Shown here: piece after piece, positions 1 to 7,128 of the stretch | Numbering within the stretch: position 1 is the first letter of the stretch | How the letters are laid out: every line of letters begins with the position of its first letter | NCBI GenBank assembly: GCA_036274645.1 | Contig: DASUFH010000237.1 | Span: 1-17,680 of the forward strand | DNA length: 17,680 nucleotides | Reading direction: 5' to 3' | Source: DASUFH01 sp036274645 | Lineage (GTDB): Bacteria; Acidobacteriota; Terriglobia; 20CM-2-55-15 | Notes under the pieces: generated by a model | What the model was told of the DNA's origin: nothing | What the model saw: only the letters and a program-made list of their open reading frames with translations | Database searches by the model: none | Program-made: the position numbers and the translations under genes

Positions 1-1304
1 ACAAAACGAAGATTTTCGCGAATGGTCCCCGAAAACAGCTGCGTATCCTGGGACACCATCCCGATACGCTCGCGCAGGACCTCCAGATCGATGTCGTTGA
101 TGGAAACGCCATCGTAGAGGATCCCGCCACTGTGCGGCCGATAGAGCCCCACCAGCAGCTTCACGAGGGTCGTCTTGCCGGAACCGGATGGTCCGACAAA
201 CGCCACGGTCTCGCCGACCGACGCGGTAAACGAGATTCCATCCAGCGCGTTGCTGGTTCCCGTCTGGTGACGGAAGACGACGTTGTCGAAATCAATCCGA
301 TCCAGAGCCTTCGGAACGATGGGATTATCCGGTTTGGGCTCTTTCGGCATCCGCAGGATGTCGTGAAAGTTCTCCAGAGCCACCTCGGCCTCGCGGTACA
401 CGTTGATCACATTCCCAATTTCCTGGAGTGGGCCGAAGATGAAGAACGAATAGATGAACAGAGAAAGAAACTGTCCGACCGAGATGCGCTGCGAGTAGAT
501 CAGATACATCATCAGAAAGATGATGCTCGTGCGCAGGGCGTTCACTGCGGTTCCCTGAATGAAACTGAGACTGCGCACGTAACGCACCTTCTCCAGTTCC
601 AGTTCCAGTATCCGCGCCGTCACGCCATTGAGGCGGCCGATTTCCTGACGCGCAAGCCCCAGACTCTTGACCAGTTCAATATTGCGCAGGGATTCGGTCG
701 TGGCGCCGGCCAGCGAGGTCGTCTCCGCGACAATCCGTTTCTGGATCTTCTTGATCTTCCGGCTCAGCAGCGAACTGAGCACGATCAATATCGGCACCGC
801 CGAGAAATACACCACGGCGATGCTCCAGTGCGCGCTGGACGCGTAGATGATGACGAAGATCAGACCGATGACCGACAGGAAAAGAACGTTGATGGCGACA
901 TTGATCAGGCGCTCCACATCGGTGCGCGTCTTCTGGAGCTTCCCGAGCGTTTCTCCGCTCCGCTGGTCCTCGAACACGGCATAGGGCAGCTCCAGCGAGT
1001 GCCGCACTCCGTCCGAGTAGATCTCGGCGCCTACCCGCTGGGTGATGACGTTGGTGAAGTAGTCCTGAAAATTCTTCGCAACGCGAGAGACGAACGCCAC
1101 TCCGACCAGGCCCAGTAAGAGCAGGCCAACGCCCTGGACAAAAGCGAGCGTCGAGTATTCCCTGAAGCGCAATGCGTACTGGTCGATGATGCGCCCGATG
1201 AAGTAGGGATCGAGGAGCGAAAACGTCTGATTGACGGCCGCCAGCAGCAACGTGAGTCCCACGAGACCGCGATAGCGACGAAGATAGGAAAATAAAAGCT
1301 TCAT
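1..1304 (-). CDS. ABC exporter half-transporter (MsbA-like), C-terminus cut by window edge
   Basis: Reading the minus strand from the ATG at 1304 gives an uninterrupted frame of about 434 codons that runs off the left edge. The first roughly 300 residues are hydrophobic and match the six-helix membrane domain of type I ABC exporters. They are followed by a nucleotide-binding domain with a Walker A motif GPSGSGKTT (residues 370-378, Lys377) and a Q-loop region VSQDTQLFSGTIREN. The signature motif, Walker B and H-loop would lie beyond the window, so ATPase competence cannot be checked. Fused membrane and ATPase domains in one chain imply a dimer in the inner membrane exporting lipids, drugs or peptides; the substrate cannot be told. 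No convincing Shine-Dalgarno precedes the start. It lies downstream of ppdK, across a 265-base spacer rich in inverted repeats, so it may be transcribed separately. Confidence 0.93.
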   Translation of the reverse strand, partial: MKLLFSYLRRYRGLVGLTLLLAAVNQTFSLLDPYFIGRIIDQYALRFREYSTLAFVQGVGLLLLGLVGVAFVSRVAKNFQDYFTNVITQRVGAEIYSDGVRHSLELPYAVFEDQRSGETLGKLQKTRTDVERLINVAINVLFLSVIGLIFVIIYASSAHWSIAVVYFSAVPILIVLSSLLSRKIKKIQKRIVAETTSLAGATTESLRNIELVKSLGLARQEIGRLNGVTARILELELEKVRYVRSLSFIQGTAVNALRTSIIFLMMYLIYSQRISVGQFLSLFIYSFFIFGPLQEIGNVINVYREAEVALENFHDILRMPKEPKPDNPIVPKALDRIDFDNVVFRHQTGTSNALDGISFTASVGETVAFVGPSGSGKTTLVKLLVGLYRPHSGGILYDGVSINDIDLEVLRERIGMVSQDTQLFSGTIRENLRF

Positions 1305-1419
1305 AGTTGAAGATCCCGAGAAGCCTTCGGCATCCCTCTGACAACCGCCATCCCGCGCGCCTCGGGCGCGCCCCTGGACTTTGGCCATATTGCACGCCGG
1401 AGACGTGCCCGGAGGATAG

Positions 1420-1449
1420 CCCGGGGTGGAGCGAAAGGGACACCCGGGG
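1420..1449. repeat. Imperfect GC-rich inverted repeat
   Basis: CCCGGGGTG (1420-1428) and CACCCGGGG (1441-1449) can pair at 8 of 9 positions around a 12-base loop (GAGCGAAAGGGA). Flanking GGAG (1411-1414) and CTCC (1453-1456) could extend the stem. From memory, the form 'AGCCCGGGGTGGAGCG...' resembles dispersed palindromes common in GC-rich soil bacterial genomes. I could not verify this. Confidence 0.6.
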
Positions 1450-1470
1450 AGGCTCCTTCCCCGTTCGATT

Positions 1471-1517
1471 GCGCCCCGCAAGGGGCGCAAGGATTCCCGG
1501 CGCCCTTGCGGGGCGCC
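1471..1517. repeat. Perfect 14-bp inverted repeat with alternative nested hairpins
   Basis: GCGCCCCGCAAGGG (1471-1484) is the exact reverse complement of 1503-1516, separated by 18 bases. Each half also folds locally: GCGCCCC/GGGGCGC around GCAA (1471-1488), and GGCGCCC/GGGCGCC around TTGCG (1499-1517). The structure can therefore be one long hairpin or two short ones. It lies just after the ppdK stop on the minus strand but has no following T-run, so it is not a textbook rho-independent terminator. A REP/BIME-like dispersed repeat or an mRNA-stabilising 3' structure fits better. Confidence 0.8.
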
Positions 1518-1569
1518 AGTTGTGCCTTATGGTCGACCCGGGCGCCTCGCGTTTTCTTTCTGCTGTCGG

Positions 1570-4500
1570 CTACGCTTTGCCTTTTGCCTTTGCCGCGGCG
1601 GCGTTCGCCTCCTCGATGGCCGCCTGCGCGGCCGCGAGGCGCGCCACGGGCACGCGGAACGGCGAGCAGCTGACGTACGACAAACCGACACGGTGACAGA
1701 ACTTCACCGAATCGGGATCGCCGCCGTGTTCGCCACAGATACCCAGCTTGATTCCGGGCCGCTTGCGGGAACCCTTTTCGACGGCCATCTGCATCAGCTG
1801 GCCCATGCCCGCCTGATCGATCGTTGCGAAGGGGTTCTTCTTCATGATCTCCAGTTCGGCGTACGGGCTGAGGAACGATCCCGAATCGTCGCGGCTCATG
1901 CCGAGCGACATCTGGGTCAGGTCGTTGGTGCCGAAGCTGAAAAATTCGGCCGTCTCCGCGATCTCGTCCGCCGTCAGCGCGCCGCGGGGCACCTCGATCA
2001 TGGTGCCGACCATGTACTTGATCCGGGCCTTCTTCTCCGCCATGACCTCCTTGGCCACGCGATGGACCACCGCCACCTGGAGATCGAGTTCCTTCTTGAA
2101 GCCAACCAGAGGAATCATGATTTCCGGATTCGCCTTGATCCCCTCCGCCTGCGCCTGGACGGCCGCCTCGAAGATAGCACGGGCCTGCATTTCCGAAATC
2201 TCCGGATGAACGACGCCCAGACGGCAGCCGCGGAACCCGAGCATGGGATTGAACTCGTGCAGTTCCTTGACGCGCTGCCGGACCCGTTCGACCGGAACAC
2301 CCATCTTCTGCGCAAGGTCCTCCTGCGCGCCGGCTTCGTGGGGCAGGAACTCATGCAGCGGGGGATCGAGGAACCGGATGGTTGCGGGATATCCCTTGAG
2401 CGCCCTGAAGATGCCGATGAAGTCTTCCCGCTGATACGGGAGCAGCTTGGCGAGCGCGTTCTTCCGATCGTCGAGGCTCTCGGCCAGAATCATCTCGCGC
2501 ATGGCGTCGATGCGTTCGCCTTCGAAGAACATGTGCTCCGTGCGGCACAGCCCGATGCCGGTCGCTCCGAACGCCATGGCATTTTCGGTCTGTTCCGGCG
2601 TATCGGCGTTGGTCCGGACGCTCATGCGGGTGGCTTTCGAGCACCAGTCCATCAGCTGTTTGTACATCACGTAGGTCTTGCTCTCGGTCGGATCGAGCGA
2701 CCGTTCGATCAGCACCTGCACGATCTCGGAAGCGGCCGTCTTGAGTTCGCCGGAATAGACCTCGCCTTTTGTGCCGTCAATGGAGAGGCTGTCCCCTTCG
2801 CGGAACAACTGTTCACCGACCTTGACGGTTCTGCTCGCGTAGTCGATCTGCAGGGCGGAAGCGCCGCAGACGCAAACCTTGCCCATCTGGCGCGCGACCA
2901 GAGCGGCATGGGAGCTGACGCCGCCCTTCGCGGTCAGAATGCCGTCGGCGGCAATCATGCCGCGCAGGTCTTCCGGCGACGTTTCGTTACGAACCAGGAG
3001 AACCCGCTCGCCTTTATCTTCCGCGGCGGCCGCCCGCTCGGCGTTGAGGTAGATCTTTCCGGAAGCGGCGCCCGGACCGGCCGGCAGACCGCGCGCGATG
3101 ACCTCGGCGTTGCCTGCGGCATGACGGTCGAAAACCGGCGCCAGCAATTGATCCAGCTGGTCGGCAGGCACGCGCATGACGGCGGTCTTCCAGTCGATCA
3201 GCTTCTCCTTCTCCATCTCGATGGCGAAGCGCACCGCCGCCAGACCGGTGCGTTTGCCGTTGCGGGTCTGGAGCATGAACAGCTTGCCGTCCTGGATCGT
3301 GAATTCGAAATCCTGGACGTCCTTGAAATGGCCTTCGAGGGTGGCGCGCACCTTCTCGAGTTCCTTGAACGGCTCCGGCAGATGTCCCTTGAGCGCGGCG
3401 ACAGGTTCGGGCGTGCGCACGCCGGCCACGACGTCTTCACCCTGGGCGTTGATCAGAAACTCTCCATAAAACACCTTTTCCCCGGTCGCGGGATCGCGGG
3501 TGAACGCGACACCCGAGCCGGAACGATCGCCCGTATTGCCGAACACCATGGCCTGGACGTTGACCGCCGTGCCCCACTCCGACGGAATGTTGTACTTCCG
3601 GCGGTAGACGATCGCCCGGTCGTTCATCCATGAACCAAAGACGGCCCCGACGGCGCCGTCCAGCTGTTTCCAGGGATCCGCCGGAAAGTCGCGGCCGGTC
3701 CGTTCGCGCACGAGCGCCTTGAAGCGGACCACGAGTTCCTGCAGGTCAGCGGTAGTCAGACGCGTGTCGTCGGTTTCGCGGTCGCCATAGCGCTCGAACT
3801 TCAGGTGATGGATAACGACTTCGAAAGGCTCCTCTTCTTCACCGGGCCGCTTCTGAACGCCCATCACCACGTCGCCATACATCTGAATGAAGCGGCGATA
3901 GCAGTCCCAGGCAAACCGTTCATTCTTCGTTGCTGCGGCCAGCGCCAGAACCGTGTTGTCGTTGAGTCCCAGGTTCAGGATCGTGTCCATCATGCCGGGC
4001 ATGGAGTCCCGCGCTCCGGAGCGGACGGAAACCAGCAGCGGAAAATTCTTCGTGTCGCCGAACTTCGTGCCCATGATCTTTTCGATATGAGCGACGCCCT
4101 GTTGCATGCGCGTTCGCAGATCCTGGGGATAGGTCTTGCCGTGCGCATAGTAGTAGGTGCAGACCTCCGTCGTGATGGTGAACCCCGGAGGGACGGGCAG
4201 GCCGATGCGGCTCATCTCCGCCAGATTGGCGCCCTTGCCGCCGAGCAACGCCTTCATCGATCCGTTGCCGTCCGCCTTGCCTGCGCCGAACAGGTAGACA
4301 TGCTTCGCCCCTTTCGGCGCAGGCGCCTTTACCGCCGCGACCTTCCTGGCCTGAGCCGGCGCTTTCAGCGTCATCTTCTTCTTTGCGGTCTTCCTCGCCA
4401 CCGTCTTTCTCGCCACGGTCTTTTTCACCACGGCCTTCTTCGCCACGGCCTTCTTCGCCACAGCCTTTTTCGCCACAGCCTTTTTCGCCACAGCCTTTTT

Positions 4501-4608
4501 CGCAGCGGTCGCGGCCGCTTTCTTCTTCGGTTTCGCCACGCGGGTAGCTTTCCTGGGAACTGCCTTCATGGCCGTCTTCTTGATCGGCGCCATCGTTGCC
4601 TTTGACAT
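1570..4608 (-). CDS. ppdK: Pyruvate phosphate dikinase with Lys/Ala-rich N-terminal extension
   Basis: Encodes 1012 residues. The enzyme interconverts pyruvate, ATP and phosphate with phosphoenolpyruvate, AMP and pyrophosphate. Residues about 102-1012 match full-length bacterial PPDK (usually about 870-910 residues): an ATP-grasp start (VYLFGAGKADG, then GGKGANLAEM), the SGARDSMPGMMDTILNLG segment, the phosphohistidine site GGVSSHAA (His567), and the PEP/pyruvate domain ending near ICGEHGGDP (Cys958, the expected catalytic Cys). Residues 1-101 are an extra basic tail of Lys, Ala, Val and Arg with AKKAV-type repeats, not normal for the family. The ATG at 4608 was chosen because the 24 codons upstream lack the tail's composition and the nearer sequence has a weak AGAGAG before the start. 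It lies 68 bases downstream of recO. No PDRP-type regulatory kinase is visible nearby. Confidence 0.97.
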   Translation of the reverse strand: MSKATMAPIKKTAMKAVPRKATRVAKPKKKAAATAAKKAVAKKAVAKKAVAKKAVAKKAVVKKTVARKTVARKTAKKKMTLKAPAQARKVAAVKAPAPKGAKHVYLFGAGKADGNGSMKALLGGKGANLAEMSRIGLPVPPGFTITTEVCTYYYAHGKTYPQDLRTRMQQGVAHIEKIMGTKFGDTKNFPLLVSVRSGARDSMPGMMDTILNLGLNDNTVLALAAATKNERFAWDCYRRFIQMYGDVVMGVQKRPGEEEEPFEVVIHHLKFERYGDRETDDTRLTTADLQELVVRFKALVRERTGRDFPADPWKQLDGAVGAVFGSWMNDRAIVYRRKYNIPSEWGTAVNVQAMVFGNTGDRSGSGVAFTRDPATGEKVFYGEFLINAQGEDVVAGVRTPEPVAALKGHLPEPFKELEKVRATLEGHFKDVQDFEFTIQDGKLFMLQTRNGKRTGLAAVRFAIEMEKEKLIDWKTAVMRVPADQLDQLLAPVFDRHAAGNAEVIARGLPAGPGAASGKIYLNAERAAAAEDKGERVLLVRNETSPEDLRGMIAADGILTAKGGVSSHAALVARQMGKVCVCGASALQIDYASRTVKVGEQLFREGDSLSIDGTKGEVYSGELKTAASEIVQVLIERSLDPTESKTYVMYKQLMDWCSKATRMSVRTNADTPEQTENAMAFGATGIGLCRTEHMFFEGERIDAMREMILAESLDDRKNALAKLLPYQREDFIGIFRALKGYPATIRFLDPPLHEFLPHEAGAQEDLAQKMGVPVERVRQRVKELHEFNPMLGFRGCRLGVVHPEISEMQARAIFEAAVQAQAEGIKANPEIMIPLVGFKKELDLQVAVVHRVAKEVMAEKKARIKYMVGTMIEVPRGALTADEIAETAEFFSFGTNDLTQMSLGMSRDDSGSFLSPYAELEIMKKNPFATIDQAGMGQLMQMAVEKGSRKRPGIKLGICGEHGGDPDSVKFCHRVGLSYVSCSPFRVPVARLAAAQAAIEEANAAAAKAKGKA
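4388..4507 (-). repeat. Eight 15-bp tandem repeats encoding AKKAV/ARKTV in ppdK
   Basis: Eight consecutive 15-base units lie in frame, for example 4463-4477 and 4478-4492, which are identical; the others differ at 1-4 positions. Each encodes a pentapeptide of the A-[KR]-K-[AT]-V type. A tandem array like this is prone to slippage, and every gain or loss of a unit keeps the reading frame, so tail length could vary between strains. The composition resembles histone-H1-like bacterial proteins. Confidence 0.9.
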
Positions 4609-4676
4609 GTTTTGCTCTCTCTGTTCCTGATGATGAAAATTTGGGATTGATGGATTGGTTCCAGTTCCAACCGGAC

Positions 4677-5396
4677 TCACCGTTCCAGATAGTGGCGAAT
4701 CCAGTATTGATTCAACTCGTGCAGGTTCCTGGTCCCCCGCACAAAGCCCGTTTCCGCGCTCGGCGCGGAGTCCGCGTCAAGCCGGTTACGCAATATCCAG
4801 TCGAGCGCAACGAACGCCTCGGGATGCACCGTGACATTTTCGCCGCGATCGCAGGCGCCGCAAACTGCCTTTTCCAGTCCCGCCGCCAGAAATCGTTCGC
4901 CGTCCGGCCGCATGAACACTCCGCATGACGAACATGTAAAAAGGTCCGGAAACACGCCGGCGAGGCGGAGCATCCAGACGTCGAAGTAGCACGACACAAA
5001 ATCGATGCCGCGGCCATTTTCCAGGGCCTCGGCGGTCATCCGGACGAGCCGGAAGACGGCGTCATGGGGCTGGCGTTCCGGCATGAACCGGTCCATGAGA
5101 TCGACCAGATGGCCGGCCACCACCGCGCGATCATAGTCCGCAAAGAGGCGCATCGGAGAATCCAGCAGATCGGCGGACTGGATGCGGACCAGCTCGCGGT
5201 TTTCCTTTTCTGTAAACACGATGCGGGAATGCGCCAGGGGTTCCAGGGATGCTCCGAACCGGTTCTTCATGCGCCGGGCGCCATTGGCGACGCCGCGCAT
5301 TTTGCCGTGGTCCCTGCTGAAGAAAACGACGATACGATCAGCCTCGCCTAATGGATAGGTTCTCAAGATGATCGCGTCACTATGGAGAACAGACAT
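4677..5396 (-). CDS. recO: DNA repair protein RecO
   Basis: Encodes 239 residues, the usual length for RecO. RecO binds single-stranded DNA and SSB and, with RecR, loads RecA in the RecF pathway of gap repair. The N-terminus reads as a RecO OB fold (residues about 1-80: HSDAIILRTYPLGEADRIVVFFS, then GVANGARRMKNRFGASLEP). Four cysteines in two CxxC pairs (Cys155, Cys158, Cys179, Cys182) form the zinc site found in many but not all RecO proteins. The ATG at 5396 was chosen by homology. The frame is open further upstream, and another ATG at 5444 (MALMVPACY) has a slightly better purine-rich leader, so a 16-residue longer product is possible. It sits between a LysR gene and ppdK on the same strand. 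Confidence 0.93.
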   Translation of the reverse strand: MSVLHSDAIILRTYPLGEADRIVVFFSRDHGKMRGVANGARRMKNRFGASLEPLAHSRIVFTEKENRELVRIQSADLLDSPMRLFADYDRAVVAGHLVDLMDRFMPERQPHDAVFRLVRMTAEALENGRGIDFVSCYFDVWMLRLAGVFPDLFTCSSCGVFMRPDGERFLAAGLEKAVCGACDRGENVTVHPEAFVALDWILRNRLDADSAPSAETGFVRGTRNLHELNQYWIRHYLER

Positions 5397-5514
5397 CGCC
5401 GTTTCAAACTCTGCAACATAACATGCCGGTACCATCAACGCCATGACATCTATCCGCCGTCCCGGGGCATAAACGCGGGAAACCAACCGAGCCCCCGGGT
5501 TTCCATCACGGCTG

Positions 5515-6447
5515 CTACGCCGGCCGCTGGGACGCGTCGGCAAATCTCGAACTGCCCCCCAGCGGGGATGAGCTGATGGCCAGCGCGGCAAAGGCATCGG
5601 CGGCGGGTGGATGGGCATCCGTGCGGCGGCGAGCCAGCCAGATGGTCCGCTGGTACTGGAAGCCAACCAGCCCGATCCGGACCAGTTCGCCGCGCTCAAT
5701 TTCGTCGTGCGCGCACATCTCGGGAACGAATCCGATACCCAGATTCATGGCGATCAGTTTCTTGATCGTTTCGATCATGGCCACCTCCATGACGATGTTC
5801 AACGGGGTGGCCGACGCGCGAAAGGCATCCACTACGCGACTCCGCGACGGGGAGGAAACCGTGTGCGCGATAAACGACTCGGCGCCCAGGCTGCGCAGGT
5901 CCACGCTCTTCGCGCGCGCCAGCGGGTGATCCGGGCTGGCGATCAGGATGAGTTCGTCATTCATCAGCGGCGCCGCCTCCACGTCCTTCTCCTCCGGCGC
6001 GAACGCGATCAGGGCAAGATCGATCATGTTTTCCCGGAGGTCGCGGATGAGCTGGCTGGAGTTCTGCCGGGTGACATCCACATGGATGCGGGAATGCCGG
6101 GTGCGAAAGGCTTCGATCAGACGGGGCAACAGATAGTGGCCGGCGCTTTCGTTGGCGCCGATCCGGACGCGCCCACGCTCCAGTTCATGGAGTTCGCGAA
6201 TGTCGGCGAACGCGTCGTCCCGCATGGCGAGCAGCTTCTTGGCGCGCGCATAGAGCAGCTCCCCCGCCGCAGTCAGCGTGTACGCGCCCCGGTTGGCGCG
6301 GTCAAACAGCGGCGCGCCCACTTCCGCTTCGAGCTTGCGCAGGGCCATGCTGACAGCCGGCTGAGTGCGGTGCACGAGCCCGGCGGCGCGTTGCACACCA
6401 CGCGACTCGGCGGTGGCGACGAACATCTCGAGTTGAACAAAGTCCAT
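5515..6447 (-). CDS. LysR-family transcriptional regulator
   Basis: Encodes 310 residues, typical for LysR proteins. Residues about 1-60 form the winged helix-turn-helix (LEMFVATAESRGVQRAAGLVHRTQPAVSMALRKLE with LFDR following), which binds DNA. Residues about 90-290 form the periplasmic-binding-protein-like effector domain, beginning at RVRIGANESAGHYLLPRL. The first wing ends in NRGAYTLTAAG rather than the more common R..R.v.LT.AG, which is within family variation. The C-terminal 20 residues are rich in Ser, Ala and Gly and may be disordered. Many LysR genes are divergent from their target, but here both neighbours are on the same strand, so the target cannot be guessed from context. It probably also regulates its own gene. 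No clear Shine-Dalgarno is seen. Confidence 0.95.
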   Translation of the reverse strand: MDFVQLEMFVATAESRGVQRAAGLVHRTQPAVSMALRKLEAEVGAPLFDRANRGAYTLTAAGELLYARAKKLLAMRDDAFADIRELHELERGRVRIGANESAGHYLLPRLIEAFRTRHSRIHVDVTRQNSSQLIRDLRENMIDLALIAFAPEEKDVEAAPLMNDELILIASPDHPLARAKSVDLRSLGAESFIAHTVSSPSRSRVVDAFRASATPLNIVMEVAMIETIKKLIAMNLGIGFVPEMCAHDEIERGELVRIGLVGFQYQRTIWLARRRTDAHPPAADAFAALAISSSPLGGSSRFADASQRPA

Positions 6448-6491
6448 GCGTTGCGCTTATCGCGAAAGGGACGCCGCTCGCCGCATCCCCG

Positions 6492-6926
6492 TCATCGCTT
6501 CACCACCATTGCCTGAAACGTCTCGTGAGCGCCCGGCGCGTTGTGGTTCAGCCACTGAATGTACCGTCCGGCAGCTTTCTCGAGGTTGCGATAAAGGAGC
6601 GGATTCTTGCGAACCCGGCGGAAATCGTAGACGAAATCCTTCAGGCGTTCCCAGACCAGAAGCATTTCCGCGCTGTTCTCGAAGAACAACTCCTCGTGGA
6701 GCACGCCACGCACCACAAACGACGCGGCCATCTCCCAGTACGTTCCCACCATCCGCACGTACGCGCCTTCCTGGCTGGGAGGCGGATACTTTTCGGCGAC
6801 TTCGGCGGCGGTGCTCGCCGAAAAATTCCCCGCAAACCATGCGCGCGCGGCGCGGAGCTTTTCCTCGCGGCGCATCTCATAAAGTTTCAAAACCAACTCG
6901 GCGTCCTGATAGGTCGCTTGCTGCAT
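6492..6926 (-). CDS. Small uncharacterised protein, soluble and probably helical
   Basis: Encodes 144 residues that I do not recognise as a named family. A good ribosome binding site supports it: GGAAGG (minus strand, 6932-6937) lies 5 bases before the ATG at 6926. The sequence is rich in charged and aromatic residues (QDAELVLKLYEMRREEKLRAARAWF at the start, then VGTYWEMAASFVVRGVLHEELFFENS), with no signal peptide or membrane segment. The pattern suggests a compact all-alpha protein. The coding frame has few rare-looking codons and ends 44 bases before the LysR start, so co-transcription is possible. No catalytic motif or metal-binding set stands out. Confidence 0.8.
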   Translation of the reverse strand: MQQATYQDAELVLKLYEMRREEKLRAARAWFAGNFSASTAAEVAEKYPPPSQEGAYVRMVGTYWEMAASFVVRGVLHEELFFENSAEMLLVWERLKDFVYDFRRVRKNPLLYRNLEKAAGRYIQWLNHNAPGAHETFQAMVVKR

Positions 6927-6931
6927 AAAAA

Positions 6932-6937
6932 CCTTCC
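6932..6937 (-). promoter_or_regulatory. Ribosome binding site of the 144-residue protein
   Basis: GGAAGG on the minus strand with 5-base spacing to the ATG. It is one of only two good Shine-Dalgarno matches in the window and fixes this start. Confidence 0.7.
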
Positions 6938-6993
6938 GTTGGGCTTTGATTGTTTGCCCTCACCCATTGCGCTACGCCCTCTCCCTCTCTGCC

Positions 6994-7026
6994 CTTGTAG
7001 GGGCGATCAGAGACCGCCCCTACAAG
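6994..7026. repeat. Perfect 12-bp inverted repeat, TGTAGGGGCG type
   Basis: CTTGTAGGGGCG (6994-7005) and CGCCCCTACAAG (7015-7026) are exact reverse complements around a 9-base loop. It lies in the spacer between the cyclase stop (7129) and the small gene start (6926). There is no T-run on either side, so a simple terminator is less likely. I recall that palindromes with this TGTAGGGGCG core are dispersed in genomes of several unrelated phyla. The nearby sequence of CCCTC/CTCCC tracts (6957-6993) is in keeping with such non-coding repeat material. Confidence 0.8.
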
Positions 7027-7128
7027 CAGCCGGGGAATCCAAATGCTCCCGTTGCGCCAATACGCCGGCATTTATGACCGCCCTGCATCGGTTCCCGTTG
7101 AGGGCAGACCCGTCAGATTATAGTTGAG

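Larger units (their letters stand above)
1305..1569. other. Intergenic spacer rich in GC palindromes
   Basis: This stretch lies between the ppdK stop and the ABC transporter start. I see no credible gene in it; open frames crossing it are random GC-rich frames. It contains at least two inverted-repeat structures, listed separately at 1420-1449 and 1471-1517. It must also hold any ppdK terminator and the promoter for the transporter, but no clear T-tract or promoter boxes are visible. Confidence 0.7.

Noticed and set aside
676..1443. Open frame of 255 codons on the minus strand overlapping the ABC transporter gene
   Set aside because: It is in another frame from the transporter, which has Walker A and a membrane domain; the overlapping frame has no recognisable content.
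1426..3633. Long open frame of 735 codons on the plus strand opposite ppdK
   Set aside because: It mirrors the ppdK coding frame in GC-rich DNA, has Arg/His/Asp-heavy composition without motifs, and ppdK is beyond doubt.
5397..5699. RecO frame extending 101 codons upstream
   Set aside because: The extension overlaps the LysR gene, is rich in Pro/Arg/Gly and has no similarity to RecO, although a 16-residue extension from 5444 remains possible.
6927..7128. tRNA or small RNA gene in the spacer
   Set aside because: The inverted repeat there does not fit a cloverleaf, and no TTC-loop or CCA-type signature follows; it looks like a plain palindromic repeat.
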